This document shows positions 34,001-46,500 of a DNA stretch of 64,000 bases, one piece after another. The notes below the pieces were generated by a model. The model was not told where the DNA came from. It did not search any database and saw only the letters and a program-made list of their open reading frames with translations. The translations under genes were made by a program, and so were the position numbers. Position 1 is the first letter of the stretch, and every line of letters begins with the position of its first letter. The DNA comes from Asterochloris sp. CNOR1 (Eukaryota; Chlorophyta; Trebouxiophyceae; Trebouxiales; Trebouxiaceae): assembly GCA_963969365.1 (NCBI GenBank), contig OZ017751.1, forward strand, positions 1,054,001 to 1,118,000, read 5' to 3'.

Positions 34001-37000
34001 ACCAGCTCAGTCGAGATGGCACTGTCCTTCAAGACCTGTACCTGCAGGATGGCCCAGACAGGTGAACACAAGCTGCGGCAGACCGCCCCTCGCTGGCTGC
34101 CAGCGGCAGGCAGCTTGCCTGGCTGCCACAGTACCCCAGAGGTCCAGGGCCACGGCGTGACCAGCTGCCTCCACCCAGTCTGCGTTTCTGAGCACTCAGA
34201 TCGACTGCTGCTCCTTTGCAGGTACCTGTCCAGAGCAACAGCCCCACAGCAGCACCGCGGCAGGGAAACTCTATTGCTGCCCCTGCTACATAGCGGTCAT
34301 CTGACGCCAGCTCCTGCTCTGCTGCAGGCTAACACCCTTATGTCTCAGCTGAACAGATCCACCAGCAACAGCTTCTCGTGCATCGCTTACAGAAAGGTCA
34401 CTGCTGCTCCATGGCTGGTGTCTGACACCCGCCCCTGTGCCCTGCTGTAGGCTGGTCCCTGTGCCTGTCCAGCTGGACACACCCACCACCAGCACTGCAG
34501 CAAGCAGTCCCATGCAGCTCGTACGCCGCTTCTTCCTGGCAGACACTGGCCTGGCCACGGCTGTGGGTGCAGCGCCGGCAGCGCTGCAGTACGTGCAGAG
34601 CGCGCAGCTGGTGGTCACGTCCCAGGCTGGGGTGCACAGCGCCATCTATCCCCCCTTGCTCAAGCTGCAGTATGCTACTGTGGCCCTTGGCTCTTCTGTG
34701 GAGGCCACTAGCAGCTTTCAGGTTGGTGTGGGTGGGGTTGGCTGGCTCTTTTCTGAACAAGTGCTCATTTCCCATAAGCCTGGGGGGCCACGGATGCTCC
34801 TGAGCCGAATGGTGCATGGGCATGAGAGGTGAAAAGCTGCAGCAATGCATGCAGCTGCAGCCTGCTGCTGTGGCCCTCCATCCTGCTGCCATGCCCTTCA
34901 CCACTTCCCAGGCGCCCCCTCTGCCGCTGCTCTCATAATGCATGGCATCTGCCTGCCTCACTAAAGAAGTGCTGGGCCCCCTGGCACACGTGCGGGAGTT
35001 GCTCTGCTGCAGCTCTGCCTTAAATGTCGAGTGCCATTGTGCTGCACTACTCATCACACCTGCCCCTCCTGGTGCAGGCTCAGTACAACAGCTCTGCCAG
35101 CCAGGCTCAGTCAGTGTGGACGGGTTGGACCATCCTGCTAATTGTCTTCCTGGTCCTGGCAGGCGCGCTGTGGGTGCTGGACATGGTGGCCTACACACGC
35201 AGGCGGGGAGAGGAGCCCATCGACATTGTGGTGAGTGTTGGTCTGATGAAGTCGATCATGCGGCAATCACACACTGTGTGACAGAACTTCATGCCTCGCT
35301 TGAGCAATGAGGCCTGGTGACTATTTGCTAGCATTATCAGCTATGGCCCGAACCTGCTAAGACGTCTAGTGTGCAGCACTGCTTCAGACTGTGGCAGCCG
35401 AGGGAACAGCATCAATATGCTGACATCACGTAAGTGCTGCAGTGCAGCAGCTGCACCCTGTCAGGTGATGTTGATCTGCTCTGCCATGCTGTGCCTCCAG
35501 TTTGAGTGCACAATGGGCATTGACTTGCTAGGGCAGGTTGACATGTAGCACTGCTTGAAGTGGATGCTACTCCCTGGTCACTTCAGGTGCTGCCTGGAAT
35601 GCCAAGCTTGCATTGTGCATGCTTGGATGCCAACACGCAGGGCTTCTCCTCATGAAGACTTCGGAAAAGTATTCTGCCAGCATCGTCTGTCACCTTGCAG
35701 GTGCTGGTGTATGGAGTGACGGCAGGAGCCAAGTGGGCAGCCAGGGGCCTGTTTGTGGCTCTGCTGTTGATGGGGCTGTACTGGTGCTTCTTCTACAAGC
35801 TGCAGGTGAGACAGGGCGTGTACCCTGAAGGTGTGCTGCCTGTGCCCATGTGACTCCTGGCAAGACTGCTGAGGTTCACTCCCAGACGCACGCCCAACCA
35901 ATGGCCTTGGTCTGGGGAGCGGAGACAAGCCTCAAAGTTGGGCGCCACCGATGCCCAGGGCATGACACCTATGTTGCTGATGCAACCTCAAGTACTTTGT
36001 GGCATGGCTGCTGGGCCAGGGCGCTAGCGCATCATTGCCTCCAGACAGGACAGATGAGGGGTGCCTGCTGTCCTGCAGAGCACGGTGCGCATCCTCATCC
36101 TGCCCAATGAAGAGCTGGGGCGCTTCACCACAGCCATGATTGTCTGCCTGTCGCTGCAAGCTGTGGCGGTGGCAGCCATGGTCTCGCGGCAGGTGAGTTC
36201 TCTCCCTTTCAGTCTGGCTGTGCTGCACCTACGCCTGCTGCCTTACCTTGCGTCAGATGGCCGGTTGCCACTGCATGCCAACAGATAAGTGCTTACCACA
36301 GCCGCCATGCCTGGCAGGTTTGACGCACTTCACGCCCTGCCAGCCTCTACCTACTTGAGAGCAATCTTGAGTGTAAATCAGCCACAGGGACCCCTCGCCT
36401 CCAGCCCACAACTGTGTTGGTCTGTGGCCGCTCAGTGACGTCCAAGCACCTGAGTGTCCTGTGTTTTGACCAGCCCAGAGAGTCTGCCCTACATTAAAGC
36501 CTGAACACTTCTGGCGAGCCAGCCACCTTTTCATCACCGACCCTGCCCTGCTCGGCGTGCAGACGTTGCAGCTTTGCAGACGCTTCTGGTCGACCTTTTC
36601 ATAGACTGGGATCCCACTGCTTCACTGTCTTGCAGGTGTGGCTCCTTTTGCCTCTGAGGACCTCTGCAGGGGGATGCAGGGTACCTCAGATTGCACTGCC
36701 GTGTCTCAAGCCTTCCTAACCATGTCCATTGCTCTGCACCCCACACCTCTGCCCTGCCTGCAGACATGTCTGGACATCTTCTTCATTGACTGGGAGCGGG
36801 CGCGTCGTGTGGTCCCCCGCGGCGGAGGGCGCGAGGAGGCAGCCCCTGTCTCCTGCTGGCGCACCCTGTTTGTGGCCAACGAGTGGAACGAGTTGCAGAC
36901 GCTGCGCCTGACCTCTCCGGCCTTCTCCCTGTTCCTCCTGGTGAGCTCGTCACAGCATAACAATCAGCAGCGCACCAGCCTTGCAACCCCAAGCCTCCTC

Positions 37001-40000
37001 CCTGCTGCTGTGCACAAACACCAGGCCCATGCAGCATTGTTCCTGCTGCTGCATATGCAAGCTCTACAGCGCTGGTGCTGATCATGTCGTTTGGGTTGTG
37101 ACCCACAGGTACACCAAGGTGCAGACGCTGCACCTGACGTGGCCAGCCTCCTCTCTAGTACTGATGGATTGCATGTCATGTCGTCCTATTGATATGTTTG
37201 GCAAAGGGTGCTGGTATTGTCCCTGCTGGTCCTGCCAGTCCCTGCCAGCTGCAGTGTCGGATTGGCAGGCTGATTGTGCAAGGATTTGGCATGATAGGAC
37301 ACATGCACTGGGCTGCAATTAGTATTTGGAGCGCTGGGCAGTTCTGGCCCCCAGCTTTCTTTCAAATTTTGCTCAAGAGCTTCACGGGGAGGCCTTTTGT
37401 TTTGGGCTTTAGATCTGGTTCTGTGCTGCAGGTCTTTCTCCTTTCGGGGCTGCGTCTGGAGAATGCTGCAGCAGAGGGGCCCCAGACCAGCCTGCAGGCG
37501 CAGCCCTACCAGCAGACCAACCAGGTTCTGCGCTTTGGCATTGGCGCAGGGCTGCTGCTGGCCATTGGACTCGGGCAGGCAGGCTCCTGCACGTGCCTGC
37601 AGCTGTTCATCAAACTGCTGTATACTGGGGTGTTGCTGGCCATTGCCATTGGGCACGCAGGCTCCTGCATGCACATGCAGCTGTGCTTTTGGCTGCTCTC
37701 TCATCTGTGCTGCTGTGCAATAGGCTGCTGCGACACGCTGGTCTGGGTGGCAGGCTGCAAAATGCTGTGTGCAGTTTTGTGTATGTGGTTTGCTAAACAC
37801 TACTAGCCGGCAGTGCCTTTCATCTCGGATGCGGACTACCTGGGGGCTGTTGTGCATCACATGCCACAAGCTGCCGCCTTCTGCCCACCTTGCTGGCATC
37901 TGTGTCTCTCATCCCTGCCAAAGGCCAAGCAAGGTCTAACAGTGGCCCTGCAGGTCGTGCCTGGTGTCTGCTATTTCCCCAATTGCATGCACCCTGGAGA
38001 TCCTAGACCAAGCCCTGGCTGTGTCAGACCACCCGGCTGCACCCCCTGCAGGTGCTGTTCAAGTGCCTGCTGTACCACCCCTACGTGAGCCACCCCCTGC
38101 ACGACTTTGTGGACCTGCTGTTTCTGTCCAATATCAGTTGCATCCTGCTGACGGGGCGGGTCAGCGGCCACTACATCCATGGCAGGAACCAGAGCCAGTA
38201 CTCTGATACCAGTCTGCAGGCAAGCCTGCCAAAGCGAGTGCATGCATGCACGCATGCTGCGGGCCACAATATATGCCCATGTGTCCTCCTGACCTGTCTG
38301 CAGGTAAGATGCTGCTTGCTGCACCTGCATGCAGCAAAGATGGTCTGTTGGGGACATGCAGGCCCTGCACTGTGTGAGCCTCCAGGTGTGCCTGCAGCTG
38401 CTGCAAACCAGCAAGTTTGCTGAGAACCTGCACAGGCTGCAGACCGGTTGCATCTGGCTGTCAGTGCATTCAGTTGAGCATACTGCATCACTCTGCCACA
38501 AAGGCAGCCGTCAGGCGGCAGCTGAGTGGCCAGACTCAAACCATGGCCCTGTTCCAGCCTTGCCAAGCTCAGACAGGAAGGCAGCTCCGCTGCAGGAGGC
38601 ACCACTGGGGCTACTACAGCCCAAGGCAGGACTAGTCCAACCTCAGCAATGATCTTGTAGGAAGAACTCTTCAGCTGTGGAGGCTGGACCTGTCGTGCCT
38701 TGTTGTTCCACGCTGTAAGAGACTGGCAGGCCAGTTGAAGTAGCACTCGCAAAACAATTCAACTCTGCTGTTGCAGGAGCTCAACCTGGGGCTGCTGAAA
38801 GAGGAGGAAGGCCTGGTGGCCAACAGAGGGCTGCTTGCTTCCGGGCGCCTGGACATACGCGAGAACCAGGTGCCACACACAATACCTGCTGCAGCTGTGT
38901 GTTTATTGCGCCCTGTGGACATGCCTGCCCTGTGCAGGCTGCTTGTGCAGGCATTGACACGGCAGCGCAATGCACACACCTCGTGATGTGCCCACAATTA
39001 TCCAGGGCTCCCTGCCTCTCAAGTACAGCCAGGCTGCGCAGGCCAGCAGGTCAGAAATCAGCACCAAAATCCTCATGCTGCGCTGCAGACCTTCCTGCTG
39101 TACATCCCGCGGCCGCTGCGCGAGAAGTATGAAAACATGATGCTGCGCCTGATTGAGCAGAACCAGGTCAACGCGAGGATGCGGAAGGTAAGCGCTGCCT
39201 GCCCCCTGCTGTGCACCTGCCTGTCGATACAGTACACATGTGGCAAAGCAGGGGTCAGCCCCATGGGTGCCATGCAGCAGTCCTTAGCTGGCCCCTCAGG
39301 CTGACGTGATGCCGAAACATCCCCAGGTGACTGGTTGCCTCTCGACTTGCCACCAGCCTCTGAACCCCTTAGCCAGCAGGCCTCAATTGAAGTCATGCCC
39401 CTTGACTGGCAGGCAACCCTCCATCACAAATGCTGCTGAGCCAGAAACCCCTACCTGTGCAGGGCCCCATGGGCGCAGCCCTTCAGGGCCCTTCGCGGCC
39501 AGAGGAGCGCATGATGCAGGCGCGGGATACGCTGTCCACAGACTTCAAGAGCATGGTCTCCCAGGTGGAGAGCAATGCTGGCATGCAGGTGGGGATCAAC
39601 ATGCCACCTGGCACACTCGCAGCATGCAGTGCTTGTCAGATCCCATGTCCCTGTGCTGGTGCATACTGACAGCTGCTCAACAGCCAGTCACACCCTATTG
39701 GGCGCCTTCAGAAGGTGCGCTGCTGCCCGCCTCTGTCCATGCGCTCAGGCCGGAAATGTGACAATGTCACCGCTGCCCACGCATTGAACATTCACTGCGC
39801 CAAGCCATCGTAAGCACAAGGGAGCAGGAGGCCTGCAAGGTCCCCATAGACCTCTGGCCTAGATTTCCCTGCTCTCTTATGCAAGGCATCAGCCCCCCTC
39901 CCAACTCCATTCAGGTGTTTTTGCTGTGTTGTGCAGGTGCTTGAGCAGTCCTTCGTAGGCAGGATGACTGGCGTGTGCCCGCCTGCAGAGCTGACGCGCA

Positions 40001-40242
40001 CAAAGCCAGTGCTGGTGCACGACATGCGTAACAGCTTTGCATCTGTCCTATTTTATGGGGCAGAGCTGGATCTCTTTCTGCTGGACACAATGGTCTTTGC
40101 TGTCGTCAACATGGCCACCCAGCGTGCCTGCCTGGCGGCTGCGGTTGCCTTTGCCATCTGGCTGGTGGTCAAGTGGCTGCGGCAGCGCTGGGGGGAGAAC
40201 AACCTGTCGCGAAAGGCCATGGTCGACACCCACTTCCTGTGA
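31027..40242 (+). CDS. TMEM67: Meckelin (TMEM67), ciliary transition-zone receptor-like protein
   Basis: Meckelin is part of the MKS module that gates the ciliary transition zone. The start is a signal peptide, MKALLPVALLLVQAYGAV, followed by the Cys-rich repeats (FFDTAGLQCTSCPADA and others). Exons with matching phase include 31027-31164, 31232-31342, 31441 onward, 31880-31998, 32166-32291, 32461-32571, 32805-32866, 33166-33336, 33539-33742, 33966-34061, 34451-34721, 35078-35230, 35701-35805, 36079-36192, 36764-36940, 37432-37578, 38052-38219, 38777-38869, 39089-39187, 39463-39588 and 39937-40242. Diagnostic meckelin motifs are LDIFFIDWERAR, TLFVANEWNELQTLR, FVDLLFLSNISC, HYIHGR and SFASVLFYGAELDLFLLDT, and the end NLSRKAMVDTHFL. 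About seven transmembrane helices lie in the C-terminal half. Two introns (after 37578 and 38219) appear to use GC donors. One or two small Cys-rich exons between 31630 and 32110 are unresolved. Confidence 0.92.
36892..37168. repeat. Exon-edge echo, donor side, TMEM67
   Basis: The end of the exon closing at 36940 (36892-36940, TGCAGACGCTGCGCCTGAC) is copied at 37119-37168 in the next intron (TGCAGACGCTGCACCTGAC). Offset 227 bases. Confidence 0.75.
37549..37690. repeat. Exon-edge echo spanning a donor, TMEM67
   Basis: The segment 37549-37608, across the exon end at 37578, recurs at 37627-37686. Both hold TTGCTGGCCATTG or CTGCTGGCCATTG and then GCAGGCTCCTGCA. Offset is 78 bases, so the copies are almost adjacent. 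Confidence 0.8.
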
Positions 40243-40535
40243 GGCCCTTGCAACCTCACTTCAGTCTGCTTCCAGCAGAGAGATGCATTCTGCGCATGCC
40301 ATGTCAAGATAGCACTCCCCTTCGTGTGAGCCACTTTGAGTGCTCTGTTGCACCTGCTTGCAGCTGCAGGATCTGAAGCATGCCCAAAGTGCTGAGGCTC
40401 TCCCATCTCTGTTGGCGCTTGCAGGATTTAAAACGGCTGGACATGGTCATCGCCATTAGCTACTCCTCTGCGTCTGTGCTTGCTTGCTGATGGCTTTGCT
40501 CAGGACTCAGCTGTAAGTGTCATGGTCAACAGCAA
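40243..40535. other. Convergent 3' intergenic region
   Basis: Only 293 bases separate the stop codons of TMEM67 and the SMCHD1-like gene. The region must contain both 3' untranslated ends. I see no gene or clear poly(A) signal here. Confidence 0.5.
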
Positions 40536-43500
40536 CTATGGCTGCATGTTGCTGAGAATGCGTTGGCGCTTGCTCCTTTTCCCTTCAGCTGGCTCAGCCG
40601 AAGTACCTCTTCTGGCAGAAGCTGGTCGTGCCTGCTTCTCCGCAGAGCGCGTCTTTTTGGCAGGGGGCCCCTCAGCGCCCTGCATGTCAGCACAGAAGCT
40701 GACACGTGCTGAGATCTTAGTGCTGAAAGGGGGGTCCGAGTGCCTGCACATGAACTCGTCCTGTACAGCAATCACAATCTTGGGTAGGCAGCATGCATGT
40801 GGCGTGTAAGTGTTGTTTTGATAACACAGCAAAGCTGACCTCTTCCTCTTGCAACCTCAGGAGCAGAGCAGCGGCTTCTGAGTCTGCGGGAGCCTGCCCT
40901 CCGCCTCGCTTTCGTGCCAGGCGCTTGCCACCTCTGCGGCCTGCACCCAATCACTTCACCTTGAGCAGGATGCAGGCTGAGGGTTCAGGCTGCACGGCGT
41001 GTAAGGTCCTTGTGCATGCTGCTCACAGAGACTCTGTGGTGGACACTGCCCAGCTGGGACACACCAAACGGGCTGGCCGCCACCGCCCGTGAGGGGAAGG
41101 GTAATCTGTAGGCTTGCATCCATGCTGGTCCCAACACAGCACAATGCCTGCCAAAGGACATCCTGCCCCGGCAGGTAGCAAGCTGACTGCCTGGCAAGAT
41201 GCACCAGACTGTGGGAGCCGTCATTTTAGGCTGCGCCTGTATTGCAGTCATTCTGTCTGTTGCTTCAAGCTCCTGACTCACTGCCTCACCAGTGGGCTGG
41301 GATGCACCTTGCTGCGCCAGCTGCCCATCCAGGTCAGCAATCTGATGGTCCAGCTGCTGCAGCTGGGCCTCCTGCTCCTGCCGAGCAGACTCAGCAGCCT
41401 GCAGCTCACACACAAACAATCTCTGCAGCAGTGCGCCCCAACTTTCACAAAACCAGCACAGCCTTACTGCCTCCCGGAGGCGAGACATAGGGGGGTGACA
41501 GCCCTGCAGCAGCAGCTGTGTGCCTCCATTACAGCATCAGGATGGACGCCAACTTGCAGCAGGCAGCAGATACTGATCACCCTGGCAGACCGGCTCTGCA
41601 TGCAGGTCGTGGTGAAGGCCTCCAGCTGAGCACTCAAGGAATGAAGGGTCTGCAACCTTGCATGTGCTCATACTTATTGCAAGGCTCACCTGCTCAGCTG
41701 CGGCTAGGGCCGCATCTGCCTGTTCCTGCTCCTGAAACGCTGCCACAAGGGCCTCAAGGTGAGGCACCTGCAGACCAGCAGCAAATCTGTAAGGACAGCA
41801 TCTATATAGCTGCAGTATGACCATCAGAGCAAGGCACCTGTGTGCAGGCAGCCTACCTGTGAGAGCTGCATGCATGTCAGGCAGGGCACCAGGACCTGGA
41901 GTCTGTGGCCTTACGTGCACCATCATGCACAACTGCGTGTTGCTGCGCTTCCGAGAACGGCCCCAAGCCTGCTAGCTGCCCGACCACGGCCGCTCCAGCT
42001 CACGTTCAACAAAAGCAGAAAATCTGGACTGTCTTGTACAGCTCTGCTCAGTAGCACCGCTCTGTGACCAAGCAGTTACCTGATCTGCCGCAGATGTGGA
42101 TGCACCTCCTGCAGCACCTGCAGGTGTGCTGCCCCAGCAGATGGTGGCCTCCCGCCAGGGAGGCACCCTGAAGCTGCTGCCAGCCACGATGCCCTTGCTG
42201 CTGATCCTGCTGCCATCCAGCGTGATGAGGTCAGGCAGCGAAGACTTGAGCACCTGCACCCGCAGGCAGCTCATGCATTGACTCGAGACACCTCTGCGTG
42301 CAGTGCATCTGCTGCTTCTCAGGCACTGCTCAGGCAGAACAAGCTTCAAACTGACAGGCTCTGGACCCAACCCAGCACACAGCTTTTTGCCAGCTGCAAT
42401 GCCACCTGACTAATGCACCTGAGCCTGCACTCCTGCCAGCATCGGTGAACTCCTGTCCTGGCCATGCTGTGATAGTGAGGGAGAGCAGACATGAATGTCT
42501 CACACCCCACCTCATGGTCTAGGGCTGCTTTGCTGGTGATCGAACATGTTCTGAAACCCCCACTCACTTGTGTGACGTACTCCCTGTAGTCAGAGGCCTG
42601 CTGCAGTGTCTCAAACACAAGGGTCTGCCCCAGCAGGCCGGCCAGCAGCGCTGCGCGGTGCCCCTCCCAGGCAGGGCGCACCAGGTTGAAGGCATAACCC
42701 AGGCACCCGCCCGGCCACTCCTTGGGGCCCAGCTGGCCTGCAGAAGCTCCTGCAGCGCGGGCACGCTGCCCTTTGTGCACACACAGCCAGCTGAGAACAC
42801 ACTTTTCAGAGGAACATCCACTCTGGCTGGTCCCACAAGTCTGCACGTTGGTGCTGGAGGAAGAACATTGCTTTGTTTGCAGCAAGCAGACCATCTTGCA
42901 GCACAGGCAACGACCCTCAGCACTGCAGCCCACAAGTGCAGCATGGCAGAGCAACACAACAAGGGCAGGGTGAACAGGTCTTGCCCTGAGGCAGCAGGGA
43001 GAGCGACTCTTCAGCACGCGCAGCAGCCGTGGGCGGTGCAACTCGTGACAAGCAGCATGGTGCAGCTGCTGCATGGCCCATGCAGATGGCAGCCGTCGGC
43101 AGACAGGGCGCCGCAGCACAGCCAAGGCAGGGGCTTGCCATTTTTGAGCTGCACCAGGATGCGGGTGTGAGGCAGCTGCACTGGTAGTGCGGGATCTGTC
43201 CCACTGCAGGCCTGCTGCACCAGGCGATGGCACAACTCCCCCGCCTGACCCCACCCTGCAGGGTCGCCTGAGTGTGGGCCCCTGCAGCAGGCAGGGGAAG
43301 CAGGGTGAGTGTTCGTCAGGTCCAGGACATGCAGTCATCAGCCCCGTCAACATTGGACCTTCACAGAGACACAGGCGCACCTGTAAGATCAGGCACAGGA
43401 CATCTGGCACGGGTCTGCCCCATGAGAGGGAACAAGTGGCAGGCACATGCAATCCCAACCCCATGAGACAGGTCCAGGCGCAAGCAAGGCTCAGCACGCG

Positions 43501-46500
43501 TGGCACAAGTGTCTCCCTGTGGCCCATCTCCACAGATAGGGACCTCCCTGACACACGCTTCCACCTGCGGGGCGCGGCCTCGATCAGGCACAGGATGCCT
43601 GGCACGGCCAGTCCCCCCTGCGCCTACACGACCCCAAGCAGCTTCCTCACACATACTGAAACAGACCCTTACCTGTAGGGTGCAGCATGGGTCAGGCACA
43701 GGATGTCCGGCACAGCTGCGCCCTCGCCCTTGCACAGAGCGCCTACCAGCCTCTCCCGCGTGTTGCTGTCCTGCACCACCACCACTGCCAGCAGGCCGCG
43801 GAAGTGGGCCGCGAGGACGGCCGCCAGGGCTGGGTCGCCCACAGTGGCGAGCTGAGCCATCACACCCACAACTCCTACGTCGCCTGTACAGCAATCCACA
43901 GGATCTGGCACAGTGCAGGGTTTGGCTTCAGCTGGGTCGCCCACAGTGTCTGGCCGGAACACGACACCCACAGTTCCCTTGTTGCCTGGATCTGTCTGAG
44001 CAATTTGGAAGAAAGAAGTAAGGCTTGGCCACCAAACCCTGGTTGCCTGCAGCACTGGATCTTCTAATGTTCAGATGAGGGAGCAGGAAGAGCTGGGTGC
44101 TGGGAGCCCAACTCAAGCAGAGCTAGGTCACCCCAAGTCAGCTGCGCCCCTGGACTGCAGCGCACAGCAAAGAGGGGCAGCTGACCTGTCATCACAAAGG
44201 CATGCGAGGCTTGTGGCAGGCAGGTGCTTTGTGGCAGCCAATGCAGCTGCAGATGGCGCCCTAGGCAAGGTGCAGCCCTGCTGCAGCACAATTGTTGCAG
44301 ATGCAGACGGGCAGCGTGGTCCCACTGCCCCGCTGAGCAGCCCACCTGAGGCCAGGCACTTCTTGATGGCGGCAGTCATGGAGCTGTTAGCGGGCCCAAA
44401 TCGGGCCTCCACCTGCTCCACTGGGAGCTCTGCTGGCCTTGTCCCTGCCCTGGCCTCTGCACCAGCAGCTTCAGCCGTCAGCACGACCCTCTCATGACTG
44501 CTGCAAGTGGAGAATTTGAAGCAGGGAGCAGACATCTTCATCGGTGGGGTAGGCAATTGCCAGCCCAACACCCCCTCCCCTCCCTCCCCTTCCATCAGCT
44601 ACACAGACAAAGTGCTGCATCATGGGTTGCCAGCCCAGCACTGGAGGACCTGACTTTAGCTAGGCAAATGGCATCATGTGTGCTTCATTACAAGGCAGCA
44701 GTCTCACCTTGCAGCGCTGCCTTCGCAGCGGCCTGGGATGCAGGTGCGGGCTGCAGCACATGCTGCTGTTGGGCAGCCACTGCCTTGGCTGCCCTGCCAG
44801 CTGCCTTACGGGCAGCAGCCACCTCCTGCATGGACCGGCAGGCACTTCACGCTATGGCTCTGCCTGGTCCACAGATTGCACTGACGTGTCCTCTGTGATT
44901 CCAAAGGCAAGGTCATCAACAGCAGCTCTCGAGCAGTGCAGGTGTGCACATAAGGGCTGCACATGAGCAGCGCCTCCCTCCTCAGTCGAACCCACAGACA
45001 GCGGTGACCGCATGCAGGCCGGCCCACCTTGTCAGCATCTTGCAGGGCACATTCCACCTCTTGCCGCTGTGCCTGCAGGGCCTGCTGCTGCCCGTTCAGC
45101 TGCTGGAGGGCAGCAAACTTGGCAGCATCGTCTGAGAACAGCACGGGGCACTCCCAAGAGGCCAGCTGCCGCCTGCAGGGGGCAGCACAACCATCATGAG
45201 GAGTGTCATCTGGAAGAACCTGGACGCTCATGGAGGGCCAGCCGCCGCACCTGCCTGACCTATTCATGAGTTGCCTGCAGCAGAGGCCAGTCCACTTGGC
45301 CTGGGAGGCTGCTTGCAGCATGGGACCTGGCCTCACTTGTGGCCTGCTGGAGCCCTCCAGCCTTGTACTGGTGCCCCTGACAGGCAGTCCACCAGGCAAG
45401 GCTCACGTTCGAGCCCAGGCCTAAGCCTGATGCAGCCAGCAGCAAGGTCGTCAGTGTTGACATGACTTCAACCACAGGCTGGACTTGCGACGATGCCCAC
45501 ACGCACAGACACACTCCGTCACAGCCTGACCTGCCCCGCCCGGAGCCTGCTGCAGCCACCAGCAGGCACTCCAAGCCCCTTACAGCTCCTCCATCTGGCA
45601 GGTTCTCGTCCTGCTGCACACGGCCAGAGCCCTCCACCAGCCCAACGTCGCCAAAGAAGGCCCGGCCCTGCTTGTCCGTGGCTGCCTGGCACTGCCCCTC
45701 AGACACCTCCACCTGGGGCAGCTCGCTCCCAGCCAGGGCCTCTGCAGAAGGTTGTGTAGGGCACTCAGAGTGTCAAAGTGAAGGTAGGACAATGTGATGT
45801 AGCCTTGCACATCACAGAATGGCCACGGGCAGCTGGCTCCCAACGGGGTAGTCTGCAGCAGGGCACCAGGTCACTGTGAGGTGCCAGCAGGTTTCGCAGA
45901 GTCTGCCAAGGCTTGCTCTCATCACTTTGCTGATGCAGCACCAGCACAAGCTGCAGCCAAGCAGATGCAGAACACTTTAAGATGCTGGGCAGTGCCTCAA
46001 ACAGCTGCCGGGGAGGAACTGAACACAACTGCATTTTGCTCGGGCACTTCCCATACACCAAGAGCCTGAGATGAGCAAGGTTGACATGGCGCAGATAGCA
46101 TCACAGCTCTTGACATACCTGGGGGCCCCTCTGGCGGCCACTGCAGGCTGAGCTGCACTCGCATGCCCGCCTGCGCCACTGCATTGCCCCACGCGTCCTG
46201 CAGCTGTGCCGCCACGCCACGCAGCAGGGCTCTCTGCTGCGGTGCACCCCCATTGGTGGCTGTCAGTCGCTCTGCAATGGCCCCCGTGGCTTCCATGGAC
46301 ACAGCCGCTGCAGGGCCCGGCTGCAACTCGAAAGCCTCTGCAGGGGCACTCACAAGCTATGCTCTTGATCTGCGGAGGTGGGTGGGGCTCGTCTTGTGAA
46401 GCAGGCGGTGCTCTTGATTGTTCAGGGTGGTGGTGCCTGCTCCAGCAGAGTCAGTTGGGCAGCTGGGGCTACCTTTAAAGTGGTGTGCAGTGCTGTATGG

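Noticed and set aside
34222-34330. A candidate TMEM67 exon after the acceptor at 34222
   Set aside because: The exons 33966-34061 and 34451-34721 join directly in phase and align with meckelin. The 34222 segment looks like a decoy resembling the start of the real exon (CCTGTCCAG).
42346-43605. A 419-residue open frame on the minus strand
   Set aside because: It is the longest frame in the window but runs through intron sequence with Cys-, Arg- and Leu-rich low-quality content. The hinge exons of the SMCHD1-like gene lie partly in other frames with proper splice sites.
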